Shown here in pieces: positions 1-9,545 of a stretch of 64,000 nt of DNA (position 1 is the stretch's first letter; each line of letters starts with the position of its first letter). The translations under genes were made by a program, and so were the position numbers. The DNA is from Granulosicoccaceae sp. 1_MG-2023 (GTDB taxonomy: Bacteria; Pseudomonadota; Gammaproteobacteria; Granulosicoccales; Granulosicoccaceae): contig JAUOPI010000002.1 in the NCBI GenBank assembly GCA_030546905.1, positions 1 to 64,000 on the forward strand, written 5' to 3'. Under the pieces are notes generated by a model, which was not told the origin of the DNA, made no database searches, and was given only the letters and a program-made list of their open reading frames with translations.

Positions 1-58
1 CGGCATAGGTCCGGCAGCCCGGCTGTACCCGCGCCTATCGCCAAGCGGCGCCACATCC

Positions 59-67
59 TGCTACTAT
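59..67 (+). promoter_or_regulatory. Extended -10 promoter of queA
   Basis: TG at 59-60, one base, then TACTAT at 62-67 forms an extended -10 element. The next ATG (76) starts queA, so transcription should begin within about three bases of the start codon. No -35 hexamer and no ribosome binding site are visible. Bases 1-58 show no coding sequence that I can recognise. Confidence 0.5.
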
Positions 68-75
68 CGCGCGCC

Positions 76-2224
<2,149 letters not shown>

Positions 2225-2264
2225 GATTGCAAAACGAGAAGGCGTCCCGCGATTTTCCGGTCTG

Positions 2265-2273
2265 TGCCATAAT
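2265..2273 (+). promoter_or_regulatory. Extended -10 promoter upstream of yajC
   Basis: TG at 2265-2266, one base, then CATAAT at 2268-2273, followed by a GC-rich discriminator. It lies 47 bases before the yajC start, in the 95-base gap after tgt. No good -35 hexamer is seen. It suggests that yajC-secDF can be transcribed independently of queA-tgt. Confidence 0.45.
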
Positions 2274-2319
2274 AGCGGGCTTAAATTTTAAACATTTCCG
2301 TAACTGAGGATCACAATTC

Positions 2320-2655
2320 ATGGATTTCCTGATTTCCAGCGCTCACGCACAAGCGGCCGGTGGGCCGGCCGGCAGCCCGATCACAGGTTTTTTGTTCCCG
2401 ATTATCCTGCTGGCGATTTTCTACTTTCTGTTTATTCGTCCGCAGCAAAAGCGTGTGAAAGAACACAAAGCCATGGTCGAAGCGCTGAAGAAAGGCGACG
2501 AAGTGATTAACAACGGCGGTCTGGCCGGCACTGTCACCAACGTCGACACAGACAAAGGCTTCGTGACCCTGAAAATCGCCGATGGCGTGGAAGTTCAGGT
2601 TCAGCAACAAGCTGTTGCCGCACTGCTGCCGAAAGGTACGCTCAAAGGTAACTGA
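2320..2655 (+). CDS. yajC: Sec translocon accessory protein YajC
   Basis: YajC is the small inner-membrane partner of SecDF in the Sec holotranslocon. The 111 residues contain one hydrophobic span at about 22-40 ending in the hallmark FLFIRPQQKRVKEHK, then a cytoplasmic domain with KGDEVINNGGLAGTVTNVD. Length and the position directly before secD and secF are typical. The ATG at 2320 is preceded by TGAGGATC as ribosome binding site. Confidence 0.96.
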   Translation: MDFLISSAHAQAAGGPAGSPITGFLFPIILLAIFYFLFIRPQQKRVKEHKAMVEALKKGDEVINNGGLAGTVTNVDTDKGFVTLKIADGVEVQVQQQAVAALLPKGTLKGN

Positions 2656-2679
2656 TCCGCTTCCGCGGCATAAATCCTG

Positions 2680-2741
2680 CGGTTAGTTCGCCGGCGTGCA
2701 GACGACAGGTCTGCGCGCCGTTGTCGAATCCGGACTAACCG
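2680..2741 (+). other. Predicted RNA hairpin structure between yajC and secD
   Basis: The 155-base yajC-secD gap holds nested inverted repeats. CGGTTAGT at 2680-2687 can pair with ACTAACCG at 2734-2741, enclosing a 12-pair stem (2692-2703 with 2709-2720, loop of five). A further 6-pair hairpin lies at 2758-2773. No T-tract follows, so these are not ordinary terminators. They would form in the yajC-secD transcript about 40 bases before the secD start and might control its translation. Function is inference. Confidence 0.45.
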
Positions 2742-2810
2742 GTTTTACCCCCGAACCGCCGTTGGCGAACGGCCTGCGGCTTCCGACTGCACCGGGAATT
2801 GCATCACCTC

Positions 2811-4664
2811 ATGAACAAATACCCGCTTTGGAAATACCTTCTGCTCGGCTTCGTCGCGCTGGTAGCCATTGTCTACGCCTTACCGAATGTCTACGGCGAT
2901 GACCCGGCTGTTCAGCTTGCCGCGCGCTCCGGCGTACTCGAAGCCAGCCTGGCCGATGACGTGGCAAGCACGCTGCAAGCGGCCGGTATCGGCGATTTCG
3001 ACAGCTACGTCGATGGCAATAACCTGATCGTCCGCTTCGCTGATACCGAAGATCAGCTGGCCGCTCAGGACGCGCTCGACAAGGCCTTCAGCGACCGTTA
3101 CACGCTGGCGCTGAACCTGGTCCCGGCGACCCCGCATTGGTTACGCGCGATTGCCCAGCCGATGTATCTGGGCCTTGATCTGCGCGGCGGTGTGCACTTC
3201 CTGATGGAAGTGGACATGCAAACCGCCATTGCCCAGACCATGGAACGCTATCAGCCGGACTGGCGCAGCACGTTGCGTGACGAAGGTCTGCGCTATCAGG
3301 GCGTGCAACTCAAAGACGGCGTCTTAAAAGCCCGTTTCAGCGATGCGCAAACCCGCGATAAGGCGCTGGGCGTGTTGCGTGCGGCGTATCAGGATCTGGC
3401 TTACGACACGGGTGAAGAGGGCGGTTACTTTTTCGTTGACGGGCAGATGACCGAACAGGCCATCCTCGATGAGAAAAAAGCCGCGCTGCAACAGAACATC
3501 ATCACGCTGCGCAACCGGGTGAACGAACTCGGCGTGGCCGAGCCGGTGATTCAGCAGCAGGGTGCCGAGCGGATTGTGGTGCAGCTGCCGGGCGTACAGG
3601 ACACCAGCCGTGCCAAGGAAATCCTTGGTGCCACGGCAACCCTGGAATACCGTCTGACTTACGGCACGGCCAGCGACTGGTATGCGGCCGAAGAAACCGG
3701 CCGTATTCCGCCGTCGGCGCGCCTCTATCATCAGCGTGATGACGGCAGCCCGATTCTCCTGCAGCGTCAGGTTATCGTGACCGGTGATCAGATCAAGGAC
3801 GCGTCTTCGGGTATAGATTCGCAATCGGGTTCGCCGGCTGTGTTCGTCAATCTTGACGGGCAGGGCGCCAAGCGCATGCAGGATGTCACCAGCGAAAATG
3901 TCGGCAATCTGATGGCGGTGGTCTTTATCGAAAACCGCATCGAGAACCGCGAAGTCAACGGCGAGGTGATCAAGGAGCGTATCCGCACCGAGGAAGTGAT
4001 CAACGTCGCCACCATCCGCGATGTGCTCAGTCACCGTTTCCAGACCACCGGTCTGGATATCACCGAAGCCAATAATCTCTCGCTGTTATTGCGTGCCGGT
4101 GCGCTGAAAGCGCCGGTCGAGATCGTCGAAGAACGCACCATCGGCCCGAGCCTCGGGGCAGACAATATCTCCAAAGGCTTTAACTCCGTGGCCATAGGTT
4201 TGGTGCTGGTGCTGATCTTTATGGTGGTGCGTTACAAGCGTTTCGGGCTGATTGCCGACGCTGCGCTGATTTTTAACCTCATTCTGATCGTGGCGGTCCT
4301 GTCCAGCTTGCAGGCAACACTGACCCTGCCGGGTATAGCCGGGATGGTGCTGACCGTCGGGATGGCAGTCGACGCCAATGTGCTGATCTTCGAGCGCATC
4401 CGCGAAGAGCTGCGCAGCGGTGCGTCGATTCAGTCGAGTATCCACGCCGGTTACGACAAAGCCGCGGCGACCATCGCCGATGCCAACATCACCACGCTGA
4501 TCGCGGCGGTGATTCTGTTCGGTATGGGCACAGGCCCGATCAAAGGGTTTGCGGTGACGCTGTCGATCGGCATCCTGAGTTCCATGTTCACGGCGATCAT
4601 GGGAACCCGTGCGCTGGTTAATTATTTTTACGGCGGCAAGCGTCTGCAGAAGCTGCCGATCTGA
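2811..4664 (+). CDS. secD: Protein translocase subunit SecD
   Basis: SecD works with SecF and YajC at the SecYEG channel, using proton motive force to complete protein export. The 617-residue product starts at ATG 2811 (MNKYPLWKYLLLGFVALVAI), giving the expected first membrane helix; a TTG at 2799 adds four residues and is less likely. The large periplasmic P1 region follows, with YLGLDLRGGVHFLMEVD near residue 118, and the C-terminal third holds five membrane helices with GMAVDANVLIFERIREELR near residue 520. Nine bases separate it from secF. Confidence 0.97.
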   Translation: MNKYPLWKYLLLGFVALVAIVYALPNVYGDDPAVQLAARSGVLEASLADDVASTLQAAGIGDFDSYVDGNNLIVRFADTEDQLAAQDALDKAFSDRYTLALNLVPATPHWLRAIAQPMYLGLDLRGGVHFLMEVDMQTAIAQTMERYQPDWRSTLRDEGLRYQGVQLKDGVLKARFSDAQTRDKALGVLRAAYQDLAYDTGEEGGYFFVDGQMTEQAILDEKKAALQQNIITLRNRVNELGVAEPVIQQQGAERIVVQLPGVQDTSRAKEILGATATLEYRLTYGTASDWYAAEETGRIPPSARLYHQRDDGSPILLQRQVIVTGDQIKDASSGIDSQSGSPAVFVNLDGQGAKRMQDVTSENVGNLMAVVFIENRIENREVNGEVIKERIRTEEVINVATIRDVLSHRFQTTGLDITEANNLSLLLRAGALKAPVEIVEERTIGPSLGADNISKGFNSVAIGLVLVLIFMVVRYKRFGLIADAALIFNLILIVAVLSSLQATLTLPGIAGMVLTVGMAVDANVLIFERIREELRSGASIQSSIHAGYDKAAATIADANITTLIAAVILFGMGTGPIKGFAVTLSIGILSSMFTAIMGTRALVNYFYGGKRLQKLPI

Positions 4665-4673
4665 GGAACAGAC

Positions 4674-5615
4674 ATGACACAAACAAAAACGCCTGTAGCC
4701 CGTGTCGATGTCATGGGTTTTCGAAAACCGGCCATCGTCTTATCGGTGGTGCTGGTTGTACTGTCGATTGTGCTGCTGGCCGTACGCGGCCTGAATTTCG
4801 GTGTGGACTTTACCGGCGGTTACGTGATCGAAGTCGGCTATCCCGAGGCGCAGTCGCTCGATCCGGTGCGCGAATCGCTGGCTGCGGCCTCGTTCGATGA
4901 CGCGGTTGTTCAACACTTCGGCACCTCGCGGGATGTACTGATCCGCCTGGCGCCGCGCGATGGGCTGAATACCGCCGCGCTCAGCGAGCAGGTGCTCGAA
5001 GCCCTCGGCGCGGCCGATGACAACAGTATCGAAATGCGCCGCGTCGAGTTTGTCGGTCCGCAGGTCGGTGAGGAGTTGCGCGAGCAGGGCGGTCTCTCGG
5101 TGCTGGTGGCGCTGCTGTGTATCGTGGTGTACATCTGGCTGCGCTTTGAGAAAAAGTTCGCCCTCGGTTCGGTGCTGGCGCTGACCCACGACGTGATCAT
5201 CACGCTCGGGGTGTTCGCGCTGATCCAGGCTGAGTTTGATCTGAGCGTGCTGGCGGCGATTCTGGCGGTTATCGGTTACTCGCTGAACGACACCATCGTG
5301 GTGTTTGACCGGATCCGTGAGAACTTCCGCAAACTGCGCAAAGTCCCGGAGATCGATATGATGAATATCTCCATCAACGAGACCTTCTCGCGCACGCTGA
5401 TCACCTCATTCACCACCTTGCTGGTGTTGTTCGCGCTGTTTTTCCTCGGTGGTGAAATCATCCGCAGCTTCTCGCTGGCGCTGATTATCGGCATCGGCGT
5501 GGGCACCTATTCGTCCATCTTTGTGGCCAGTGCGGCAGCACTGATGCTGGGTGTTACGCGTCAGGATCTGATGCCGGTCGAGAAAGAGGGCGAAGAGCTC
5601 GACGATTTGCCGTAA
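4674..5615 (+). CDS. secF: Protein translocase subunit SecF
   Basis: SecF is the second RND-type subunit of the SecDF motor. The 313 residues show an N-terminal membrane helix at about 20-38, the periplasmic motif NFGVDFTGGYVIEVGY near residue 42, and a C-terminal bundle containing YSLNDTIVVFDRIRENFRK near residue 202, matching family length and order. It follows secD by nine bases and is clearly in the same operon. Confidence 0.97.
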   Translation: MTQTKTPVARVDVMGFRKPAIVLSVVLVVLSIVLLAVRGLNFGVDFTGGYVIEVGYPEAQSLDPVRESLAAASFDDAVVQHFGTSRDVLIRLAPRDGLNTAALSEQVLEALGAADDNSIEMRRVEFVGPQVGEELREQGGLSVLVALLCIVVYIWLRFEKKFALGSVLALTHDVIITLGVFALIQAEFDLSVLAAILAVIGYSLNDTIVVFDRIRENFRKLRKVPEIDMMNISINETFSRTLITSFTTLLVLFALFFLGGEIIRSFSLALIIGIGVGTYSSIFVASAAALMLGVTRQDLMPVEKEGEELDDLP

Positions 5616-5625
5616 CACTGCTTTT

Positions 5626-5687
5626 GACAGCGGCGCAGCGGGCCCGCTTGTCCGCTGCGTCTGTCACGCCGGCTGCACGCCGGCGTG
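5626..5687 (+). other. Two adjacent hairpins downstream of secF
   Basis: Hairpin A pairs 5634-5641 (CGCAGCGG) with 5652-5659 and can extend through GACAG at 5626-5630 with CTGTC at 5661-5665. Hairpin B is a perfect 9-pair stem, 5665-5673 with 5679-5687, loop of five. Neither is followed by a T-tract. They may protect the 3' end of the secF message or act as part of a larger leader of aroC. Confidence 0.4.
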
Positions 5688-5734
5688 TGCTGTCGGGCCG
5701 GGCACCGCTCAGGTCCAGGCCCGTTCGGATTTCC

Positions 5735-5754
5735 CCGGCTGTTGTGCCGGTTTT
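5735..5754 (+). terminator. Weak terminator-like hairpin just before aroC
   Basis: CCGGC at 5735-5739 pairs with GCCGG at 5746-5750, followed by four T. It ends only 17 bases before the aroC start codon, so it could be a weak terminator of the secDF operon or an attenuator in front of aroC. The stem is short, so confidence is limited. Confidence 0.35.
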
Positions 5755-5771
5755 GCCAAGAGGCGTATTCC

Positions 5772-6893
5772 ATGTCCGGTAATACTTTCGGAAAACTATT
5801 TACTGTAACCACCTTCGGTGAGAGCCACGGACTTGCGCTCGGTTGTATTGTGGACGGCTGCCCGCCGGGTCTGGCTTTGAGCGAAGCGGATCTGCAGGGC
5901 GATCTGGACCGCCGCAAACCCGGCACCTCGCGCTACACAACACAGCGCCGTGAGCCCGATCAGGTACGCATCCTGTCCGGTGTGTTTGAAGGCAAAACCA
6001 CCGGCACACCGATCGGCTTGCTGATTGAAAACACCGATCAGCGCTCGCGCGATTACGACAAGATCAAATCCCAATACCGTCCGGCCCACGCCGACTACAC
6101 CTACAACCAGAAATACGGTTTCCGTGATTACCGCGGCGGCGGCCGCTCTTCGGCGCGCGAGACGGCGATGCGGGTGGCGGCCGGCGCGATCGCGCGCAAA
6201 TGTCTGCGGGAGATGTTTTCGGTGCAGATCCGCGGCTATCTTTCGCAACTCGGACCGATCAGCCTGGAGCCGGGTGAATTCGACTGGGAGCAGGTCGGGC
6301 AGAATCCGTTCTTCTGGCCCAATCCCGCTCAGGTGCCGGCGCTGGAAGCGTATATGCAGGCGCTGCACAAAGAGGGTAATTCGGTCGGCGCCAAGGTCAC
6401 TGTGGTGGCAGACAATGTGCCGCCGGGCTGGGGCGAGCCGGTTTTTGACCGTCTCGATGCCGATATCGCCCATGCGCTGATGAGTATCAACGCCGTCAAA
6501 GGCGTGGAAATCGGCGCCGGATTTGCCAGCGTGGCGCAAAAAGGCACAGAGCACCGCGACGAAATTACCCCGGACGGTTTTCTCTCAAACCATGCCGGCG
6601 GTGTCCTCGGCGGGATCTCCTCGGGGCAGCAAATCGTCGCTTCCATCGCACTGAAACCGACCTCCAGTCTGCGTCTGCCGGGGCGCAGTATTAACGTCGA
6701 CGGCTCACCTTGCGAAGTTATCACCACCGGTCGTCACGACCCCTGTGTCGGCATCCGCGCGACACCGATTGCCGAGGCCATGCTGGCGCTCACCTTACTC
6801 GATCATGCCCTGCGCCACCGGGCTCAGAACGCCGATGTGACGCCACCGACACCGCGTGTGCCGGCCTCGCCCGGCGATGGCTCAGCCGACTGA
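5772..6893 (+). CDS. aroC: Chorismate synthase AroC
   Basis: AroC makes chorismate from 5-enolpyruvylshikimate 3-phosphate using reduced FMN, the last step of the shikimate pathway. I chose ATG 5772 ([20 protein letters not shown]) because it matches family N termini and has AAGAGG ten bases upstream; the open frame extends further upstream without similarity. The product is 373 residues. Signature segments are [18 protein letters not shown] near residue 16, [19 protein letters not shown] near residue 125, and [17 protein letters not shown] near residue 320. Confidence 0.98.
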   Translation: MSGNTFGKLFTVTTFGESHGLALGCIVDGCPPGLALSEADLQGDLDRRKPGTSRYTTQRREPDQVRILSGVFEGKTTGTPIGLLIENTDQRSRDYDKIKSQYRPAHADYTYNQKYGFRDYRGGGRSSARETAMRVAAGAIARKCLREMFSVQIRGYLSQLGPISLEPGEFDWEQVGQNPFFWPNPAQVPALEAYMQALHKEGNSVGAKVTVVADNVPPGWGEPVFDRLDADIAHALMSINAVKGVEIGAGFASVAQKGTEHRDEITPDGFLSNHAGGVLGGISSGQQIVASIALKPTSSLRLPGRSINVDGSPCEVITTGRHDPCVGIRATPIAEAMLALTLLDHALRHRAQNADVTPPTPRVPASPGDGSAD

Positions 6894-6907
6894 ACAGGAC
6901 CTCCCGC

Positions 6908-6931
6908 AAGCCCGGCAATCGCCGGGTTTTT
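6908..6931 (+). terminator. Rho-independent terminator after aroC
   Basis: CCCGGC at 6911-6916 pairs with GCCGGG at 6921-6926 around the loop AATC, with flanking A and T extending the stem and five T at 6927-6931. It closes the aroC transcript 15 bases after the stop. Confidence 0.85.
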
Positions 6932-6982
6932 GCGTTTTGGCCGATGCCAAAGCGGCTTTTCCGGCAGTCTGCGATACGAAAG

Positions 6983-7012
6983 TTGACAATCCCCGCTGTG
7001 TCGATCTGTTAG
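6983..7012 (+). promoter_or_regulatory. Possible promoter of the globin-like gene
   Basis: A perfect TTGACA -35 lies at 6983-6988. The best -10 at 18-base spacing is TGTTAG (7007-7012), only a partial match. It follows the aroC terminator and precedes the ATG at 7085 by about 70 bases. Confidence 0.35.
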
Positions 7013-7084
7013 ACCTGTTGTCTGGTGTTACTGCGCAGCTTAAAGGTACGCGCCGTCACTAAACAGAACGGACGACTTGATGTT

Positions 7085-7510
7085 ATGAACAAGGATTTGT
7101 ATCACGGTGTGGCACGACCGGTGGCGGTGGCGGACTTGCACGCGTTTATCCTGGAAGAGGCTGAGATGATCCATCAGCGCTTTCTTGACCGGCTCTGGCT
7201 GCGTGAGCCGCAACTCGAACAGTACTGGCATCGCGGGGCCTTTCCGCATGTGCTGTCGGCGGTGCTGGAGCAAATCCCCGACGGGGACAGCCGGATCGGC
7301 CGGCATAACCGTGAGGTGGCACTGGGCTACGGTTGCGCGCAGATCTCACCGTTGCTGCGTCCGGTGGTGCGTGAGGAGTTGCTGAACGCAATAAGAGAGG
7401 TCTTGTGCTGGGAAGCCCACAGCCTGCTGATGGCCCGTTGTGCGGCCGCCTTTGACAGCATCTTTGTTCTGCTGGACCGGCATCTCAAGGGCGTTTCGCC
7501 GGCGCGCTGA
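7085..7510 (+). CDS. Small divergent globin-like protein
   Basis: The 141-residue, mostly helical product is not an obvious named protein, but it reads like a single-domain globin. Residues 20-48 (FILEEAEMIHQRFLDRLWLR, then PQLEQYW) resemble the A-C helices ending at the CD corner. Residues 90-131 (LLRPVVREELLNAIREVLCW, then AAAFDSIFVLLD) resemble the G and H helices of bacterial haemoglobins such as VHb. The E-F part is short; His74 is the only good candidate for the proximal haem ligand and its spacing is unusual. It could be an oxygen, nitric oxide or redox sensor, or a haem-free relative. Its 3' end overlaps the convergent phosphatase gene by 26 bases. Fold assignment is inference. Confidence 0.6.
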   Translation: MNKDLYHGVARPVAVADLHAFILEEAEMIHQRFLDRLWLREPQLEQYWHRGAFPHVLSAVLEQIPDGDSRIGRHNREVALGYGCAQISPLLRPVVREELLNAIREVLCWEAHSLLMARCAAAFDSIFVLLDRHLKGVSPAR

Positions 7511-9410
7511 CATCGAAGCTGACATCCTCCCGGTCAGCGCAAAGCTGCACGACGCGCAGCGGCGCACCGTTTTCATCCAGTTCAACCAGGCCGATGCCGG
7601 CTGCATTCAGCAGGCGTTCGCCACGTGAGGCGGCCGAATGGCGACGCGGCGAAATGCGCATATCACGGCGCTTGGTCAGTCTGTTCAGCGGCGACCAGGG
7701 GGCAAACAGCCAGCGGTTCAGCCGGTCCAGTACATCCAGCAGTCCGCCCGGGAATTGATTACGCAGTCCGCTGCTGGTGATCTGCCAGATTGCCGGGCTG
7801 CTGTGACGGCCGCGCAGGCGGACTTCGTAGACAAAGCTATAGTGCACATCGCCGGACAGAATCACGAAATTCTGCGGTGTTTGCCGGTGCCGGAACAGGG
7901 CTAAAAGATGCCGTGCCGTGTCCCGGTGTGCCATCCAGTTTTCCGCATCCACCAACAGGGCCTTGCCGGCACGGGAAAACAGACGCTGAATGGCTTCGAT
8001 CAGCTTGACGCCGAAAACCGGTGCCGCCGAGACCATCACCACCGCCTGATGGCCGCTCAGGCTTTCCTGCAGCTCGCGCAGTGCGGCGCGGTCGAGCAAG
8101 CCGGACGGGCGCTTGGGTTTGTCCGGCACGCGCCAGCGGTGGGTGCGGGTATCGAGCACAATCAGCGGTGGCGAGGTGGGCCACTGAAAATGCCATTGAT
8201 CAAAGGCCAGCAGCTCGTCGATCAGTGCCGCGTGAGCGTCGCTGGCCGGCGTGTGCAGCACGGTGGCGATGCGTTGTAGCAGTGCTGCGGGGAATTTCTC
8301 CGGTGCATTCCCCCAGCCCTGAAACAGCAGATAAGCGATCAGTGCGTTGCCGATCACGCGCCGTGAGAGTGGGTGGTCGTAGGCGGCTTTTTCCCAGGCG
8401 GCACTGAGATTCCAGTCGTCGCTGACATCGTGATCGTCGAAGATCATCGCCACCGGCAGATGCGCCATGACGCGTCGGGCGGCGCCTGTGCCGGCGCGGA
8501 ACTGCGTAATCGATTGCAGCTCGCGGGCGTAGCGCTTGCGCTGTGCGGCCGTCAGACCCGCCGGTGCCGTCAGATCCAGCCCCTGCCAGCCATTGGGCGA
8601 CCACACCAGCAAGTACATTGCGGTCATTTCGGCCAGCGACATCAGATGGTTGCGCGCATTGGCGGAGGTGAATACCGGTTTGCGCGTGCCGCCGAAGAAT
8701 TGTGCGCGCAGCCGTCCGGCCAGCTCGCTGCGCGGCAGGATATTATCGCGGTCATAGTAGTGCGGGGCGCTGTCGTGCAGTGTGCTGCTGTCGCTCAGGT
8801 CCGTGCCGGGCAGGGATTCGCGGCTCAGCTCAAGGCGGCCGATCAGTTGATGTATCGCAACCAGCATCGGGCCGGCCACATCATCGGCATAGATCTGGTC
8901 GCCGCTCATCAGCAGCAGGGAGGGGCGCTGGCTTACGTCGCTGTTGCCGGCCAGCAAGGCGTCGGCCCGGGCCAGCCCGTCGCCGTGGTCGTCCCCGTGT
9001 GCGGCGTCGCGGCGCATCAGATGCGGCTTGCGGCAGGAGCCGTGCAGCAGGCGCCGCAGATGCGGCTGAAAGACAAAGCCAGGCAGACGCCGGCCGGGGT
9101 AGTGCAGCGCCGTATCCGCGCCCAGCAGCCATTGCCCGTCCAGCGCAATATCGTATTCGATCAGTACCGCTTCCGGTAAGGCCCGGGCGCTGCACAGACG
9201 CAGTAGCTGAAAATGCAAGTGTGGTGAGGCGCTGAGCTGTTCGCAGTGCACGCTGACCGGCAGCGAGCGGCCGTCTTGCTGCAGTTTGGCCGTGCAGCGC
9301 CCCGGCCGGGAGCAGGCCAGCCAGATCACCACCTCGTTTGCCGTCACCCGGCGTAACACCGGCCCGGCCAGAATTGTCGCAAGCCTATCGCCGCCGCAGG
9401 CTTCACTCAT
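7485..9410 (-). CDS. PhoD-like metallophosphoesterase
   Basis: The 641-residue product carries the metal-binding motifs of the PhoD/calcineurin-like superfamily: SGDQIYADD (near residue 170), MIFDDHDVSDDWN (322-333) and LSGDVHYSFVYE (518-529). The N-terminal 130 residues look like a beta-rich domain, common in PhoD relatives. Substrate is unknown; PhoD proteins hydrolyse phosphodiesters. No clear Sec or Tat signal is seen at the start, so it may be cytoplasmic, unlike classical PhoD. I chose ATG 9410; the frame stays open to 10403, but that part lies antisense to the next gene. It overlaps the globin-like gene tail to tail by 26 bases. Confidence 0.8.
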   Translation of the reverse strand: MSEACGGDRLATILAGPVLRRVTANEVVIWLACSRPGRCTAKLQQDGRSLPVSVHCEQLSASPHLHFQLLRLCSARALPEAVLIEYDIALDGQWLLGADTALHYPGRRLPGFVFQPHLRRLLHGSCRKPHLMRRDAAHGDDHGDGLARADALLAGNSDVSQRPSLLLMSGDQIYADDVAGPMLVAIHQLIGRLELSRESLPGTDLSDSSTLHDSAPHYYDRDNILPRSELAGRLRAQFFGGTRKPVFTSANARNHLMSLAEMTAMYLLVWSPNGWQGLDLTAPAGLTAAQRKRYARELQSITQFRAGTGAARRVMAHLPVAMIFDDHDVSDDWNLSAAWEKAAYDHPLSRRVIGNALIAYLLFQGWGNAPEKFPAALLQRIATVLHTPASDAHAALIDELLAFDQWHFQWPTSPPLIVLDTRTHRWRVPDKPKRPSGLLDRAALRELQESLSGHQAVVMVSAAPVFGVKLIEAIQRLFSRAGKALLVDAENWMAHRDTARHLLALFRHRQTPQNFVILSGDVHYSFVYEVRLRGRHSSPAIWQITSSGLRNQFPGGLLDVLDRLNRWLFAPWSPLNRLTKRRDMRISPRRHSAASRGERLLNAAGIGLVELDENGAPLRVVQLCADREDVSFDVSAPAKRP

Positions 9411-9545
9411 GGTCGTACCTGAATAAACCAAACCGGTCTTCAGCGTAACAGAGCGCGGCTGACATAGCGCGAAGCGCTGCTTCACAAGCCGGACATAATC
9501 GCGTGCCAGACTAGGCCGTTTGGCAAGCAAGGCAGCGGGTTCGCT

